Shown here in pieces: positions 1 through 7,532 of a DNA stretch of 9,350 nt (positions within the stretch are counted from its first letter, which is position 1; each line of letters opens with the position of its first letter). The notes under the pieces are model-generated. The model did no database searches, had not been told where the DNA came from, and worked only from the letters and a program-made list of their open reading frames with translations. The DNA comes from a bacterium (GTDB lineage Bacteria > Verrucomicrobiota > Verrucomicrobiae > Limisphaerales > J093): positions 1-9,350 of the forward strand of contig JAKCAB010000422.1 in the NCBI GenBank assembly GCA_021839785.1, written 5' to 3'. The position numbers were made by a program, and so were the translations under genes.

Positions 1-1
1 G

Positions 2-82
2 GAGAAGGTCTTTCCGGATACAACCCGAGGCATCAGCCCGGCGGTGCGGGAGGCGATCGTGAGGGAGTTGAACCTGTTATGA
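2..82 (+). CDS. 3' end of an unidentified protein (26 residues visible)
   Basis: An open frame enters from the left edge and ends at TGA (80-82). The visible tail reads EKVFPDTTRGISPAVREAIV followed by RELNLL. It is an ordinary charged, helix-compatible C-terminus with no membrane segment or motif I can name. The reason to believe in it is context: its stop codon overlaps the ATG of the next small ORF as ATGA (79-82), a typical arrangement for translationally coupled genes. The third gene in this rightward group resembles phage Gp27, so a phage-derived or phage-like neighbour is possible. Too little is visible to assign a function. Confidence 0.45.
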   Translation, partial: EKVFPDTTRGISPAVREAIVRELNLL

Positions 83-228
83 AACCGCGCCAAACAACAC
101 CGCCGGCGCGAGCCCGGACCGCGGGGCATGGCCGGGCGTTTGCCCAGCTGGACCAGGCGCTGGCGGAAAACACGCGCGCTGAGGACGATGCCAGAATCTT
201 GAGGGCACGCGTGGCCCTGTTTGGCTAG
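79..228 (+). CDS. Small 49-residue protein, hypothetical
   Basis: ATG at 79-81 overlaps the stop of the preceding gene (ATGA), and the frame closes at TAG (226-228). The product is basic at the N-terminus (MKPRQTTPPARARTAGHGRA) and then becomes a predicted amphipathic helix running roughly from residue 20 to the end (FAQLDQALAENTRAEDDARI, then LRARVALFG). There is no signal peptide, cysteine pair or membrane segment. The 50 bp that follow lead directly to the Gp27-like gene, so the three rightward genes look like one small operon. I do not recognise the family. The coupling and the sensible helix composition favour a real gene. The main alternative is chance, since high-GC DNA holds many open frames. 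Confidence 0.5.
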   Translation: MKPRQTTPPARARTAGHGRAFAQLDQALAENTRAEDDARILRARVALFG

Positions 229-278
229 TCCGTCCGGCGCATTGCCAATGGAGACGGCCAGCCCCAGGATCCAGCCGT

Positions 279-968
279 ATGAGCCGCAACGGAAAGCTCG
301 CCCGCCTGCCGCGCGAAATTCGTGAGGAATTGAACCGCCGTTTGCAGGACAACGAGCCGGGCGGTTCGCTGCTCGCGTGGCTCAACGCACTGCCAGCCAC
401 GCAGGCGGTGCTAGCGCGGGAGTTTGGCGCCTGCGCCATCAGCAAACAGAACCTGTGCGAAGGGCGGGCCGGTGGGTTTGCGGAATGGCAGGCGCGGCAG
501 GAGACCCTGGCCCAGGCCAGGGGAACTGGCGGCCGAGGCGAAAGAACTCGCGGCGGCGACGGACGAGCGATTGACGGACCACCTGGCCACGGTGCTGGCG
601 GCCCGCTACGCCGCGGCTTTGGCGGGCTGGAACGGCGAGGCGACGATTGAATTCCGCCGGGAGTTGCGAACTTTGCGCGGCCTGTGCCAGGACATCGTGG
701 AGTTGCGTCGGGGCGACCACAGCGGTGCGCGGTTAAAAATGGAACAGGCGCGGCTGGAGCGGGAACGCGAAAGGACCGAGGAAGAGGTGGTGGCGCAGTT
801 CGAGCGCTGGGCAAGACTCCGGCGGTGCACGACTGGATTCTCGAGGACGCGATCAACCCGGAGGAGCGCCGCCGCCGGAGCCGTGAGCTTTATGGCCGGC
901 CGCCGGAGCCGCCAGTTCCGCCAGGCGAAGCTGATCCCGCCGCGTCCGGGTCAAACCCAGTCAAACCG
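279..968 (+). pseudogene. Gp27-like (DUF3486-type) phage protein, broken by two frameshifts
   Basis: The first 80 residues, starting MSRNGKLARLPREIREELNR, look like the Gp27-like proteins scattered through Verrucomicrobiota; Gp27 of Mu-like phages is linked to the small terminase subunit. The assignment is from memory and moderate. The frame opened at 279 degrades after 521 and stops at 648-650. The continuation (ELAAEAKELAAATDERLTDH and onward, with a coiled-coil-like stretch ARLKMEQARLERERERTEEE) lies in the +1 frame from 523. Near 812 sense switches back to the original frame, giving KTPAVHDWILEDAINPEERR and RRSRELYGRPPEPPVPPG. One extra G in the run at 520-523 and one missing base at 811-814 restore a continuous protein of at least about 230 residues. 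No stop occurs in the restored frame before 2415-2417, so the true C-terminus is uncertain; 968 marks where recognisable sequence fades. No Shine-Dalgarno sequence is obvious before the ATG. Confidence 0.6.
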
Positions 969-1424
969 ATCTTTCGGGCGAGACCTGGGCCAAGCCGGGC
1001 AAAGCGTCGCCCGCCCTCCAACCGGACACCGGTCGCATCGCGGCCGGCGCGGTGGCGGAACCGGAAGATGCTGGCGCCCCGCAGAGGCGGCTCGCAAACC
1101 CATCCGCCGCGGAGCCGCGGTCGGGGGGGACAAACCGACCGGCAGCGTGGCGGTGCCAGCAACGATGATCATTCCGCCGGGAAGTCAGCGTCCGACGGAT
1201 GCTCCCTCCAACCGGTGCCAGCGGACAGCCACGGCCTGATGACGTTTTCCCCCAGCGCGAGTAGCCCGGAATCGACGACGAGCAGAAATCCAATGAGCAA
1301 TTCAGGAACGCGGAATTCAGGCGATGACGGGCTTGGGTTGCCCACCTTCCAGACTTCCAGATTCAGAATGCGAATCTCATGCCTTCATGGCCCGGAGGTC
1401 GCCCTTGCCATGATCGACGCGGTC
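969..1424. other. Convergent intergenic stretch, possibly holding the lost tail of the Gp27-like gene
   Basis: These 456 bases lie between the readable part of the Gp27-like gene and the mutM stop. All three forward frames stay open for long distances because of the GC content. The frame ending at TGA 1166-1168 gives a plausible low-complexity tail (VKPSQTDLSGETWAKPGKAS and on), so a third frameshift near 950-960 could have carried the native C-terminus there. Another forward frame stops at 1237-1239. From about 1170 to 1424 I see no gene. The stretch is less GC-rich, with two near-copies of AATTCAGG (about 1300 and 1314) and a 6-bp inverted repeat AGATTC/GAATCT (1359-1377) lacking a T-run. 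No convincing terminator or promoter was found, although converging genes would be expected to need terminators here. Confidence 0.4.
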
Positions 1425-2279
1425 TCAACTGCGCTGGCAGCCCGGACAATAAAACGTGCTGCGCGCCGCCTGTACCAACCGCCGCACCGTCGCCCCGCAC
1501 CGCCGACACGGCTGGCCGGCGCGGTCATAAACCTCCAGCCGCTCCTCGTAATAATCCGCCGCGCCTTCCGCCCGCCCGTAATAAAACAACCCGTCGCCGC
1601 TTGTCCTGCCCGCCCAGTTCAGCGGCACCGTGCTGCCAAAGGCGATTGCCTCCGCGAGCACTTCGCGAATCGCCTCGCAGAGCCGCGCGCACTGCGCCGG
1701 CTTCAAGCGGCGCGCGGCGAGACGCGGCGAGATCCCGGCGCGGAAGAGGGCTTCGCTGGCATAGATGTTGCCCACGCCGGCCACGACGCTTTGATCGAGC
1801 AACTTCACCTTTACGGCTTGCCGCGACCGGTCCAGCGCGTGCCCCAGCACTGCCGCCGTGAACTCGCCGTCGAGCGGTTCCGGGCCGAGACGCGCCAGTG
1901 GCGTCAGATCCAGGGTCAGCCGGCCGAAGTAGCGGGGGTCCTCGAAAACGAAGCGACTCCGCCCCAAATCCAGCACCACCGCCGCGTGTTTCGGCAACGG
2001 CTCCCGCGCGGGCTGGAGGTACATCCGGCCGGTCATCCCGAGGTGGCCCAGCAACGCGAATTCCTGGCGCGACCCGTGCGGGCGCAGAGTGAAAACCAGG
2101 TACTTGCCGCGCCGCCGCAAGGCCGTGAACCGCGCGCCGCGCAACACCGAGGCGAGCCCCGCCGCGCTGGAAGGCTGAACGACTTTCGCCCGCCGCACCT
2201 CGGTTTGGCGCACGCGCTGGCCGACCAGCAGCGGTTCGAGGTGGCGCACCAAAACTTCGACTTCGGGCAGTTCCGGCAT
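1425..2279 (-). CDS. mutM: Formamidopyrimidine-DNA glycosylase (Fpg/MutM)
   Basis: This bifunctional base-excision enzyme removes 8-oxoguanine and formamidopyrimidines and nicks the abasic site by beta,delta-elimination. The start is fixed by the protein: processing exposes the catalytic N-terminal proline, and the frame reads MPELPEVEVLVRHLEPLL from ATG 2277-2279, giving 284 residues, slightly longer than the usual 270. A longer in-frame start at 2351 would bury Pro2 and is rejected. Visible catalytic features are Pro2 and Glu3, the beta-hairpin lysine Lys59 (RRGKYL), GHLGMTGRM near residues 78-86, and VVAGVGNIYASEALF in the helix-two-turn-helix. The zinc finger ligands are Cys258, Cys261, Cys278 and Cys281, with the finger arginine in ARSTFYCPGC (Arg273). 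The gene begins 4 bp after the yraN stop and closes the rnhB-yraN-mutM group, so it is very probably cotranscribed. It appears intact. Confidence 0.96.
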   Translation of the reverse strand: MPELPEVEVLVRHLEPLLVGQRVRQTEVRRAKVVQPSSAAGLASVLRGARFTALRRRGKYLVFTLRPHGSRQEFALLGHLGMTGRMYLQPAREPLPKHAAVVLDLGRSRFVFEDPRYFGRLTLDLTPLARLGPEPLDGEFTAAVLGHALDRSRQAVKVKLLDQSVVAGVGNIYASEALFRAGISPRLAARRLKPAQCARLCEAIREVLAEAIAFGSTVPLNWAGRTSGDGLFYYGRAEGAADYYEERLEVYDRAGQPCRRCGATVRRLVQAARSTFYCPGCQRS

Positions 2280-2283
2280 GGCC

Positions 2284-2712
2284 TCAACCGTACCGGTACG
2301 GCGCGGCGAGGGCAAAGGTGTTGGGCAGATGCCGCACTTCGCGCACCGCACCGTCGGCGAGCAGCACTTCCACGATGTCGAAACGCACCCGCACCGGTGG
2401 GTTGCCCAGCAGTCTGAGATAATCGAGCGCCGCCAGCGAAAGCCGCCGCCGTTTCGCCGCGTTCACCGCCGCCGCGGGACGCGTCCACTCCTCGGACGAA
2501 CGCGTCTTCACTTCCACGAATACGAGACAATCGGCGTCGCGGAAGACCAGGTCGATCTCGCCGCGCGGCGAGCGGAAGTTCGCGGTGAGGAACTTCAGAC
2601 CCAGCCGCCGCAGATGCCGCCGCGCCACGCGCTCGCCCAGGCGCCCGCGCCGCAAATGCTCCGGCTCGGGCGCGGAGCCAAACGCGCTGTGGAGCCGTCC
2701 CCAGAGGTTCAT
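2284..2712 (-). CDS. yraN: YraN/UPF0102 family protein, PD-(D/E)XK nuclease fold
   Basis: This 142-residue protein has the family hallmarks. There is an N-terminal G-x-x-G-E-x-x-A-type helix (RRGRLGERVARRHLRRLG, about residues 21-38), then FRSPRGEIDLVFRDADCLVF (about 47-66), and VEVKTR directly after. The acidic residues of GEIDL and the E-x-K of VEVKT form the nuclease-like core of the PD-(D/E)XK fold. Length matches the family norm of about 120-140. The cellular role of the family remains unsettled; gene context elsewhere, as here beside rnhB, points to DNA repair or recombination. ATG at 2710-2712 overlaps the rnhB stop as ATGA, fixing the start and implying coupled translation. An upstream extension of this frame runs antiparallel to no gene of its own but overlaps rnhB on the same strand, and is rejected. 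Confidence 0.9.
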   Translation of the reverse strand: MNLWGRLHSAFGSAPEPEHLRRGRLGERVARRHLRRLGLKFLTANFRSPRGEIDLVFRDADCLVFVEVKTRSSEEWTRPAAAVNAAKRRRLSLAALDYLRLLGNPPVRVRFDIVEVLLADGAVREVRHLPNTFALAAPYRYG

Positions 2713-3374
2713 GGCACGGGGAACAGTTCGCCTTGCTCCGCGCGCACGGGCGCGAAGCTGCGCCGGTGGATCGGGCAGGGTCCGTGCCGGCGCAAGGCAC
2801 CGAGGTGCTCCGGCGTGGGATAGCCTTTGTGCCGCGCGAAGCCGTACGCCGGGTAGTGCCGGTCGTATTCGAGCATCCGCCGGTCGCGCGTGACCTTGGC
2901 CAGCACGCTCGCGGCGGCGATGGAATAGCTGCGGCTGTCGCCTTTCACCAACGCGGTTTGCGGCCAGCGCAGCACCGCAACGGGGAGACCGTCCACGAGG
3001 ACGTGTTCGGGCGACGGGGCGAGACTCGCGAGCGCCGCGACCATCGCCTGGTGGGTGGCGCGCAGGATGTTGATCCGGTCGATCTCCGCCGGCTCGACGC
3101 TCGCGATGCCACGCTGGATTTCCGGGCAGGCCGTGAGCCGGGCGAAGAAGGTTTTGCGCTGGTTTTCGCTGAGCTGTTTCGAGTCGTTCAAGTCGCGCAA
3201 ATCGGCGGGGAAAGCGCCTTCGCCCCACGTGGCCGGCAACACCACCGCCGCGGCCACCACCGGTCCCGCCAACGGCCCACGGCCCGCTTCGTCCACGCCC
3301 GCCACCACGCGCAAGCCTTGCCGCCAGAACTGGCGCTCGAACGCGAGGCGGTCGGCAGGCGGGGCTTTGGCCAT
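2709..3374 (-). CDS. rnhB: Ribonuclease HII
   Basis: This cytoplasmic enzyme cuts RNA in RNA:DNA hybrids and at single ribonucleotides left in DNA. The product has 221 residues, normal for the family. The signature GVDEAGRGPLAGPVV is at about residues 26-40 and supplies active-site Asp28 and Glu29. NDSKQLS follows at 63-69, VLVDG carries Asp128, and VKGDSRSYSIAAASVLAKVT carries Asp146, completing the DEDD metal-binding set. The conserved tail YPAYGFARHKGYPTPEH (about residues 174-190) is also present. The start is the first Met (ATG 3372-3374), 24 bp after the haem/FG-GAP gene; no clear Shine-Dalgarno sequence is seen. Its TGA overlaps the yraN ATG by 4 bp. The gene looks intact and functional. 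Confidence 0.96.
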   Translation of the reverse strand: MAKAPPADRLAFERQFWRQGLRVVAGVDEAGRGPLAGPVVAAAVVLPATWGEGAFPADLRDLNDSKQLSENQRKTFFARLTACPEIQRGIASVEPAEIDRINILRATHQAMVAALASLAPSPEHVLVDGLPVAVLRWPQTALVKGDSRSYSIAAASVLAKVTRDRRMLEYDRHYPAYGFARHKGYPTPEHLGALRRHGPCPIHRRSFAPVRAEQGELFPVP

Positions 3375-3398
3375 GTTGGGAGTGGTGGAAGCGCGACC

Positions 3399-5039
3399 TT
3401 ACCGGGTGGCGTCTTTTGCCAGGTTGCGCAGAATCACGATCGAAGGGCCGCGCTCCTGCCAGGTTTGCAGCAGAAACGCCGGCACCGCGCCGGGTCCGTG
3501 GACGTACGAACCCAGCACCAGGTCGAGGTCGCCATCGCCGTCCAGGTCGCCCACGTCCATGACCAGCCAGCGGCCGGCGATGCACTCGCGGAACGTGGCC
3601 GGCGCGAACTTCCTGTCGCCCTGGTTTTTCAGCAGCACGAAGCTTTCGCGGGGCGAATTGCGGTAATCCGGAAAGTAGGAAATGGCGGCGATGTCGAGCT
3701 TGCCGCGGCCGCTGAAATCGCGGGCAAACGCGCGGTAGGCACCGTTGAGCGGGTAGAAGAACTTCTCCTCGTATTCGTCGTTGCCTTGCGCCAGGTAAAG
3801 CCGGATGCCGTGGTAACGCTTGGTGGGGCTGTCATACTCGCCGTTGTCGCCGTTGGTCACGAGGAAATCGAGTTTGCCATCGCCGTTGAAATCCACGGCC
3901 TCCATGTAAGAATGGCCATAGACCGGCGGCTTTTGAAACACGCTGCTGCCACTGAAGTTCCCTTTGCCGTCGTTGTGCAGGACGATCAGCGATTCGAGGT
4001 GCTGCGCCATCAGCACCGCGAGATCGACCTTGCCGTCGCCGTTGAAATCGCGCGCCGCGCAATACATCGCCCCGGTCTCCTTCGTGAGCACGTGCTCGCG
4101 GTATTCGTCGTTGCCCAGACTCTCGAACCAGGAGAACCGGCCGGTCAGGTTCCCGAACATGCACAGCGCGAAGTCCAGCTTGCCGTCGCCGTTGAAGTCG
4201 GCGAACTCGGCCTGGGTCGAGCGGGGCAGATCTTTCAAGATCGTCTTCTTCGCGCCGAAGCCGTCGCCTTCCCGGGGGAGGAAGAGCAACTCCGCGCGCG
4301 GCACTTCGGACGGCAGGAAGCTGCCCACGCAGGTGACGTAGATGCCTTTCTCCGTTTCCACGACGGCGACCGGCACGTTGCCCAACTCGATCTGCGAAAC
4401 GAAGGTCCCATTGGCGTCGAGCAGGAAGATCGACTTGAGCTTGTCGTCGCCGACGAAAATCTGGCGCCGGCCCGGGCTGATCTTCACCAGCGTCGTGGAC
4501 GGTTCGGGCGTGCGAAACCGGGCCGGCTCGGTGCGAAAGCCGGGCAGCCCGACCTCGATGGCCGCGTGCGGTTCCTGCGGCAGCGGGTTCTCCGGCGCGT
4601 GGGCGAGGTAGTACTGCTGAATCGACGGCCACCACTCGACCGGCACCAGCGGTTTGTCCGTGTACACTTTCTTCGCGCGGATCAACTCGCCCTCCGGCGA
4701 GCTGGAGAAATCCGGTTTGGCCACCCCCAGCCGGACCGACATTCGTGGCAGAATCTGCTCCGCCCAGTTCTTCTTCGTGAGCATGTCCGGCTCGACGAAC
4801 ACGTGGCACATCGAGCAGGCGCGCCGGGCAATCTTTTCGTCCTGCGGCATCTTCGCCTCTTCGGGCGTTTCCTCCTCCTCTTCGTCGTAGGGATCGAGCG
4901 GCCGCAACGGCTGCGCGCTCGCGAACCAGCCCGCCAACGCACTCGCGACCAGCAACGCCCGCAGCGCCAGCCTCCGCCAAAGCCGTCGACATTTCGCGGG
5001 CGGGGAAACCGGTCGAGGCGGCATGCGAGGCGAAAGCAT
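3399..5039 (-). CDS. Secreted c-type haem protein with FG-GAP/VCBS repeats
   Basis: This 546-residue protein has an N-terminal export signal (basic RRLWRRLALR, then ALLVASALAGWFASA, about residues 18-42), placing it outside the cytoplasm. A single haem-attachment motif CSMCH is at residues 75-79 (4803-4817), after an acidic patch (DEEEEETPEE). The segment from there to about 150, ending SIQQYYLAHAPE, resembles the small cytochrome-like domain that precedes FG-GAP repeats in Verrucomicrobiota, Planctomycetota and Bacteroidota. A beta-propeller follows with five calcium-loop cores: DFNGDGKLDF at 281 and 383, DFNGDGKVDL at 331, DFSGRGKLDI at 441 and DLDGDGDLDL at 498. The fourth has Arg in place of an aspartate and may not bind calcium. 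The substrate or partner is unknown; redox or extracellular binding is inferred. An alternative start is Met6 (5024). It sits 69 bp after pbpC and 24 bp before rnhB. Uninterrupted and apparently functional. Confidence 0.88.
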   Translation of the reverse strand: MLSPRMPPRPVSPPAKCRRLWRRLALRALLVASALAGWFASAQPLRPLDPYDEEEEETPEEAKMPQDEKIARRACSMCHVFVEPDMLTKKNWAEQILPRMSVRLGVAKPDFSSSPEGELIRAKKVYTDKPLVPVEWWPSIQQYYLAHAPENPLPQEPHAAIEVGLPGFRTEPARFRTPEPSTTLVKISPGRRQIFVGDDKLKSIFLLDANGTFVSQIELGNVPVAVVETEKGIYVTCVGSFLPSEVPRAELLFLPREGDGFGAKKTILKDLPRSTQAEFADFNGDGKLDFALCMFGNLTGRFSWFESLGNDEYREHVLTKETGAMYCAARDFNGDGKVDLAVLMAQHLESLIVLHNDGKGNFSGSSVFQKPPVYGHSYMEAVDFNGDGKLDFLVTNGDNGEYDSPTKRYHGIRLYLAQGNDEYEEKFFYPLNGAYRAFARDFSGRGKLDIAAISYFPDYRNSPRESFVLLKNQGDRKFAPATFRECIAGRWLVMDVGDLDGDGDLDLVLGSYVHGPGAVPAFLLQTWQERGPSIVILRNLAKDATR

Positions 5040-5108
5040 GGCGGCATTTACGCACGGGGTTCCCGCCGGGCAAGCGCGAACTCGGCGGCTCCGCCCAACA
5101 ATGCGGAG

Positions 5109-7532
5109 CTACAGCCGCCGCACTTCGATCCAGGTCCTCGCCTCGCCGCCGGTGGCCGGGTCGCGCACCACCAACTCGTGCCGGCCCTCGGTGAGCCGGG
5201 CGAAGGTCTGACTGCCCGCCGATTCGATCTGCAGCGTTGCGCATTGCCAGACCGCCGCCGAATCGGCCTCGGCCTGGAGCCGTACGCGGTCGCCTGATTC
5301 GGGCAGGTCGGGGTCGAGAAAAAACACCGTTCCCGGCAGGGGCGAGCGCACACGTGGCGTGGCCACTGCGGTGGCCAGGTCGGTTCCGCCGCGATCGCCT
5401 GCGCCCGCAAGCGTGCCAGTCAACGGAACGTGAAATGGACTTCCGCGCTCCACGCCGCGCTTCGGTGAGGCCAACACAGCGCGACCGGCCAGCCCGTTTT
5501 CGCTGCTGGCGAACCACTCGGCGTACTCCGCCGGCAAGCGCACCCGGCCCGCGGCGTCATAGTCGTCCGCGCCCTCCAGCAGCGGCAGGCAACCCGCAAG
5601 GCACTTTTCGCGGACGGCTCCGGGGCGCGCCGCCGCGAGCCGCTTGCCAGTCCAGGGATTCACAAGACACTCGACCACGTTCGTCGACGCAGCGAACCAG
5701 CTTGTGCCGAAGCGTTGGTGGAGGTGCGTGAACAAATCGTGGAGCACCGGCGCCGCGCCGGTCACGCCCGAGACGCCTTGCATGGGCGTGCCGTCGAAGT
5801 TGCCCACCCAGACGCCAACCGTGAACTCGGGCGTGTAGCCAAACGCCCAGTTGTCGCGGAAATCGGTGCTCGTCCCGGTTTTGCACGCGACTGGAAAATC
5901 GAAGCGCAACGGCGAATCCAGGCCAAACTCCAGCGCGCGCGCCGCGTTGTCGCTGAGCATGTCGGCGATCAACCACGCCGCGCCGGCGTCGGCCACGCGC
6001 TGACAGGTGACCCCGCCTTCGAGTTCCGGCGCCGGGTCAGCGAGCAGGCGAAACGGCCGGTAATCGCCGAGCCGCGCAAGGCTGGCATAGGCATTGGCGA
6101 GTTCGATCAGTCGCACCTCCGCGTTGCCAATCGTCAGGCCCAGTCCGTAAAAGTCGGGTGGTTGCGTGAGCGTCGTCAGCCCAAACGCCTGCAAACGCGT
6201 CTGCAAAACGGCGGGTCCACCGACATCGTTGAGGACGCGCACCGCCGGGATATTCAGGGAATTCGCCAGCGCCAGGCGGTAACTTGTCGGCCCGTGGCAG
6301 CGGCGGCTGTAATTGAGCGGCGCAAACACGCCCGTGGCCGTGGCGAACTCGGTGGGCACGTCGGCCACGATGCTGGCCGGCGTGGCGCTTTGCTCCAAGG
6401 CGAGCAGGTACGTGAACGGCTTCAAGGTCGAGCCTGCCGAGCGCGGCGCCCACGCCCCGTTCACCTGGCCGGCGTCCACCGCGAAGTAATCCGCGGACCC
6501 CACCAGCACCAGGACGTCGCCGGTGCGGTTTTCGATCACGACCACCGCGCCCTGCCGCACGTTGCGGTCCTGCAACCGGCCCCAATGTTCGCGCAGCGTG
6601 CGCTCGGCCTCGCGGTTCAGGTCCAAGTCGAGCGTGGTTCGCAACCTCCCGCCATCCGAAGTCGCGACCCGATCCGCTGCGAGTTGCAGCACCAGATCGG
6701 CGAAATGCGGCGCGGCGAAATCGCGTTGCGGCGGGCGCAGGCGGATCGGTTCGCGCCGCGCCCGACGGTACTCAGCCTCGCCGAGGTAGCCCGCGGCGCG
6801 CATCGCGGCCAGCACCCGTTCCTGGCGACGCTTCGCGCGATCGAAGTGCCGGTACGGGTTCAGCCGCGACGGGCCTTGCGGCAGGCCGGCGAGAAAGGCC
6901 GCCTCCGCGGTGCCGAGATCCGCGACCGGCCGCCCGAAATAGAACGCCGCGGCGGACGCGCAGCCGCGCCGCAGGTTGCCGTAATCGAGCCGGTTCAGGT
7001 ACTCGGCGAGAATCCGCTGGCGGGTCCAGATCTGTTCGAGCCGCAGGGCCTGCAACGCTTCGATGACTTTCGTGCGCAGCGTGCGCGGCCGGGGCTGGGC
7101 GAGCTTGATGACCTGCTGGGCAATCGTCGAACCGCCCGAAACCACCCGCCCATGCCGGACGAGCTGGAAGGCCGCGCGCACGTATGCCCGCGCGTCCACG
7201 CCCGCGTGGTCCCAGAACCGGCGGTCTTCCACGGCCAGCGTGGCCGAAACCAATTGAGGCGATATTTCCGCCAGCGCGACGCGGCGGGTGACGAGGTCGG
7301 TCGAACTGAGTTCGCGCAGCGGGCGACCGTGGTGGTCCACCAATTGAACCGAGGGCGGTGGGGGGGCGAACAAATCGGGCGGCAACGGCACAAACTGCAA
7401 CGCCCACCAGCCCGCGCCAAGCAGCAGAGCGAACAGGCCAACGCCCCAAAGGCCAAACCTAAGGGCCAGCCGCCTCGCGCGTTTCCGAGCGGGTCGCGGT
7501 TCCGCATCCGACATTCGGCGTTCGTTCGGCAT
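5109..7532 (-). CDS. pbpC: Penicillin-binding protein 1C (bifunctional peptidoglycan synthase)
   Basis: This inner-membrane class A penicillin-binding protein polymerises and cross-links peptidoglycan. The 807-residue product has a cytoplasmic basic N-terminus and one membrane anchor (about residues 22-48). The glycosyltransferase domain has VEDRRFWDHAGVD with catalytic Glu102, and GGSTIAQQVIKL at 133-144. The transpeptidase domain has SAGSTLKPF with nucleophile Ser368 and Lys371, the SLN motif at 425-427, and KTGTS at 551-555. A C-terminal domain of the BiPBP_C type (about 720-807, starting RSPLPGTVFFLDPDLPE) marks it as PBP1C rather than PBP1A. The macroglobulin gene lies immediately upstream on the same strand, matching the E. 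coli yfhM-pbpC pair. Two starts are possible, 7532 (MPNERRMSDAE) or Met7 at 7514; the first six residues are encoded by a short repeat array, so 7514 may be the ancestral start. All catalytic motifs are present. Confidence 0.95.
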   Translation of the reverse strand: MPNERRMSDAEPRPARKRARRLALRFGLWGVGLFALLLGAGWWALQFVPLPPDLFAPPPPSVQLVDHHGRPLRELSSTDLVTRRVALAEISPQLVSATLAVEDRRFWDHAGVDARAYVRAAFQLVRHGRVVSGGSTIAQQVIKLAQPRPRTLRTKVIEALQALRLEQIWTRQRILAEYLNRLDYGNLRRGCASAAAFYFGRPVADLGTAEAAFLAGLPQGPSRLNPYRHFDRAKRRQERVLAAMRAAGYLGEAEYRRARREPIRLRPPQRDFAAPHFADLVLQLAADRVATSDGGRLRTTLDLDLNREAERTLREHWGRLQDRNVRQGAVVVIENRTGDVLVLVGSADYFAVDAGQVNGAWAPRSAGSTLKPFTYLLALEQSATPASIVADVPTEFATATGVFAPLNYSRRCHGPTSYRLALANSLNIPAVRVLNDVGGPAVLQTRLQAFGLTTLTQPPDFYGLGLTIGNAEVRLIELANAYASLARLGDYRPFRLLADPAPELEGGVTCQRVADAGAAWLIADMLSDNAARALEFGLDSPLRFDFPVACKTGTSTDFRDNWAFGYTPEFTVGVWVGNFDGTPMQGVSGVTGAAPVLHDLFTHLHQRFGTSWFAASTNVVECLVNPWTGKRLAAARPGAVREKCLAGCLPLLEGADDYDAAGRVRLPAEYAEWFASSENGLAGRAVLASPKRGVERGSPFHVPLTGTLAGAGDRGGTDLATAVATPRVRSPLPGTVFFLDPDLPESGDRVRLQAEADSAAVWQCATLQIESAGSQTFARLTEGRHELVVRDPATGGEARTWIEVRRL

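Noticed and set aside
1331..1377. Possible terminator after mutM (GGGC/GCCC and AGATTC/GAATCT inverted repeats)
   Set aside because: Both stems are short, with no U-tract after either in the leftward direction; too weak to call.
1..1424. Complete prophage or transposon at the left edge
   Set aside because: Only one Gp27-like gene is recognisable; there is no integrase, transposase, terminal repeat or attachment site in view.
2280..2351. 24-residue N-terminal extension of mutM
   Set aside because: MutM needs Pro2 directly after the initiator Met, and MPELPEVE at 2279 gives exactly that.
684..2417. Forward open frame of 577 codons crossing mutM
   Set aside because: Beyond about 968 it is antisense to the well-supported mutM and yraN genes and has Arg/Pro/Ala-rich, low-complexity translation typical of a high-GC shadow frame.
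2713..3585. N-terminal extension of the yraN frame upstream of its ATG
   Set aside because: It lies within rnhB on the same strand in another frame; YraN family length and the ATGA overlap fix the start at 2712.
5040..5108. Possible terminator between pbpC and the haem/FG-GAP gene (GGCGGCTCCGCC near 5090)
   Set aside because: The stem is only 5 bp with a 2-base loop and there is no T-run on the transcribed strand.
2733..5297. Forward open frame of 854 codons
   Set aside because: It is antisense to rnhB and the haem/FG-GAP gene, both with full catalytic or repeat motifs; the composition is that of a mirrored high-GC gene.
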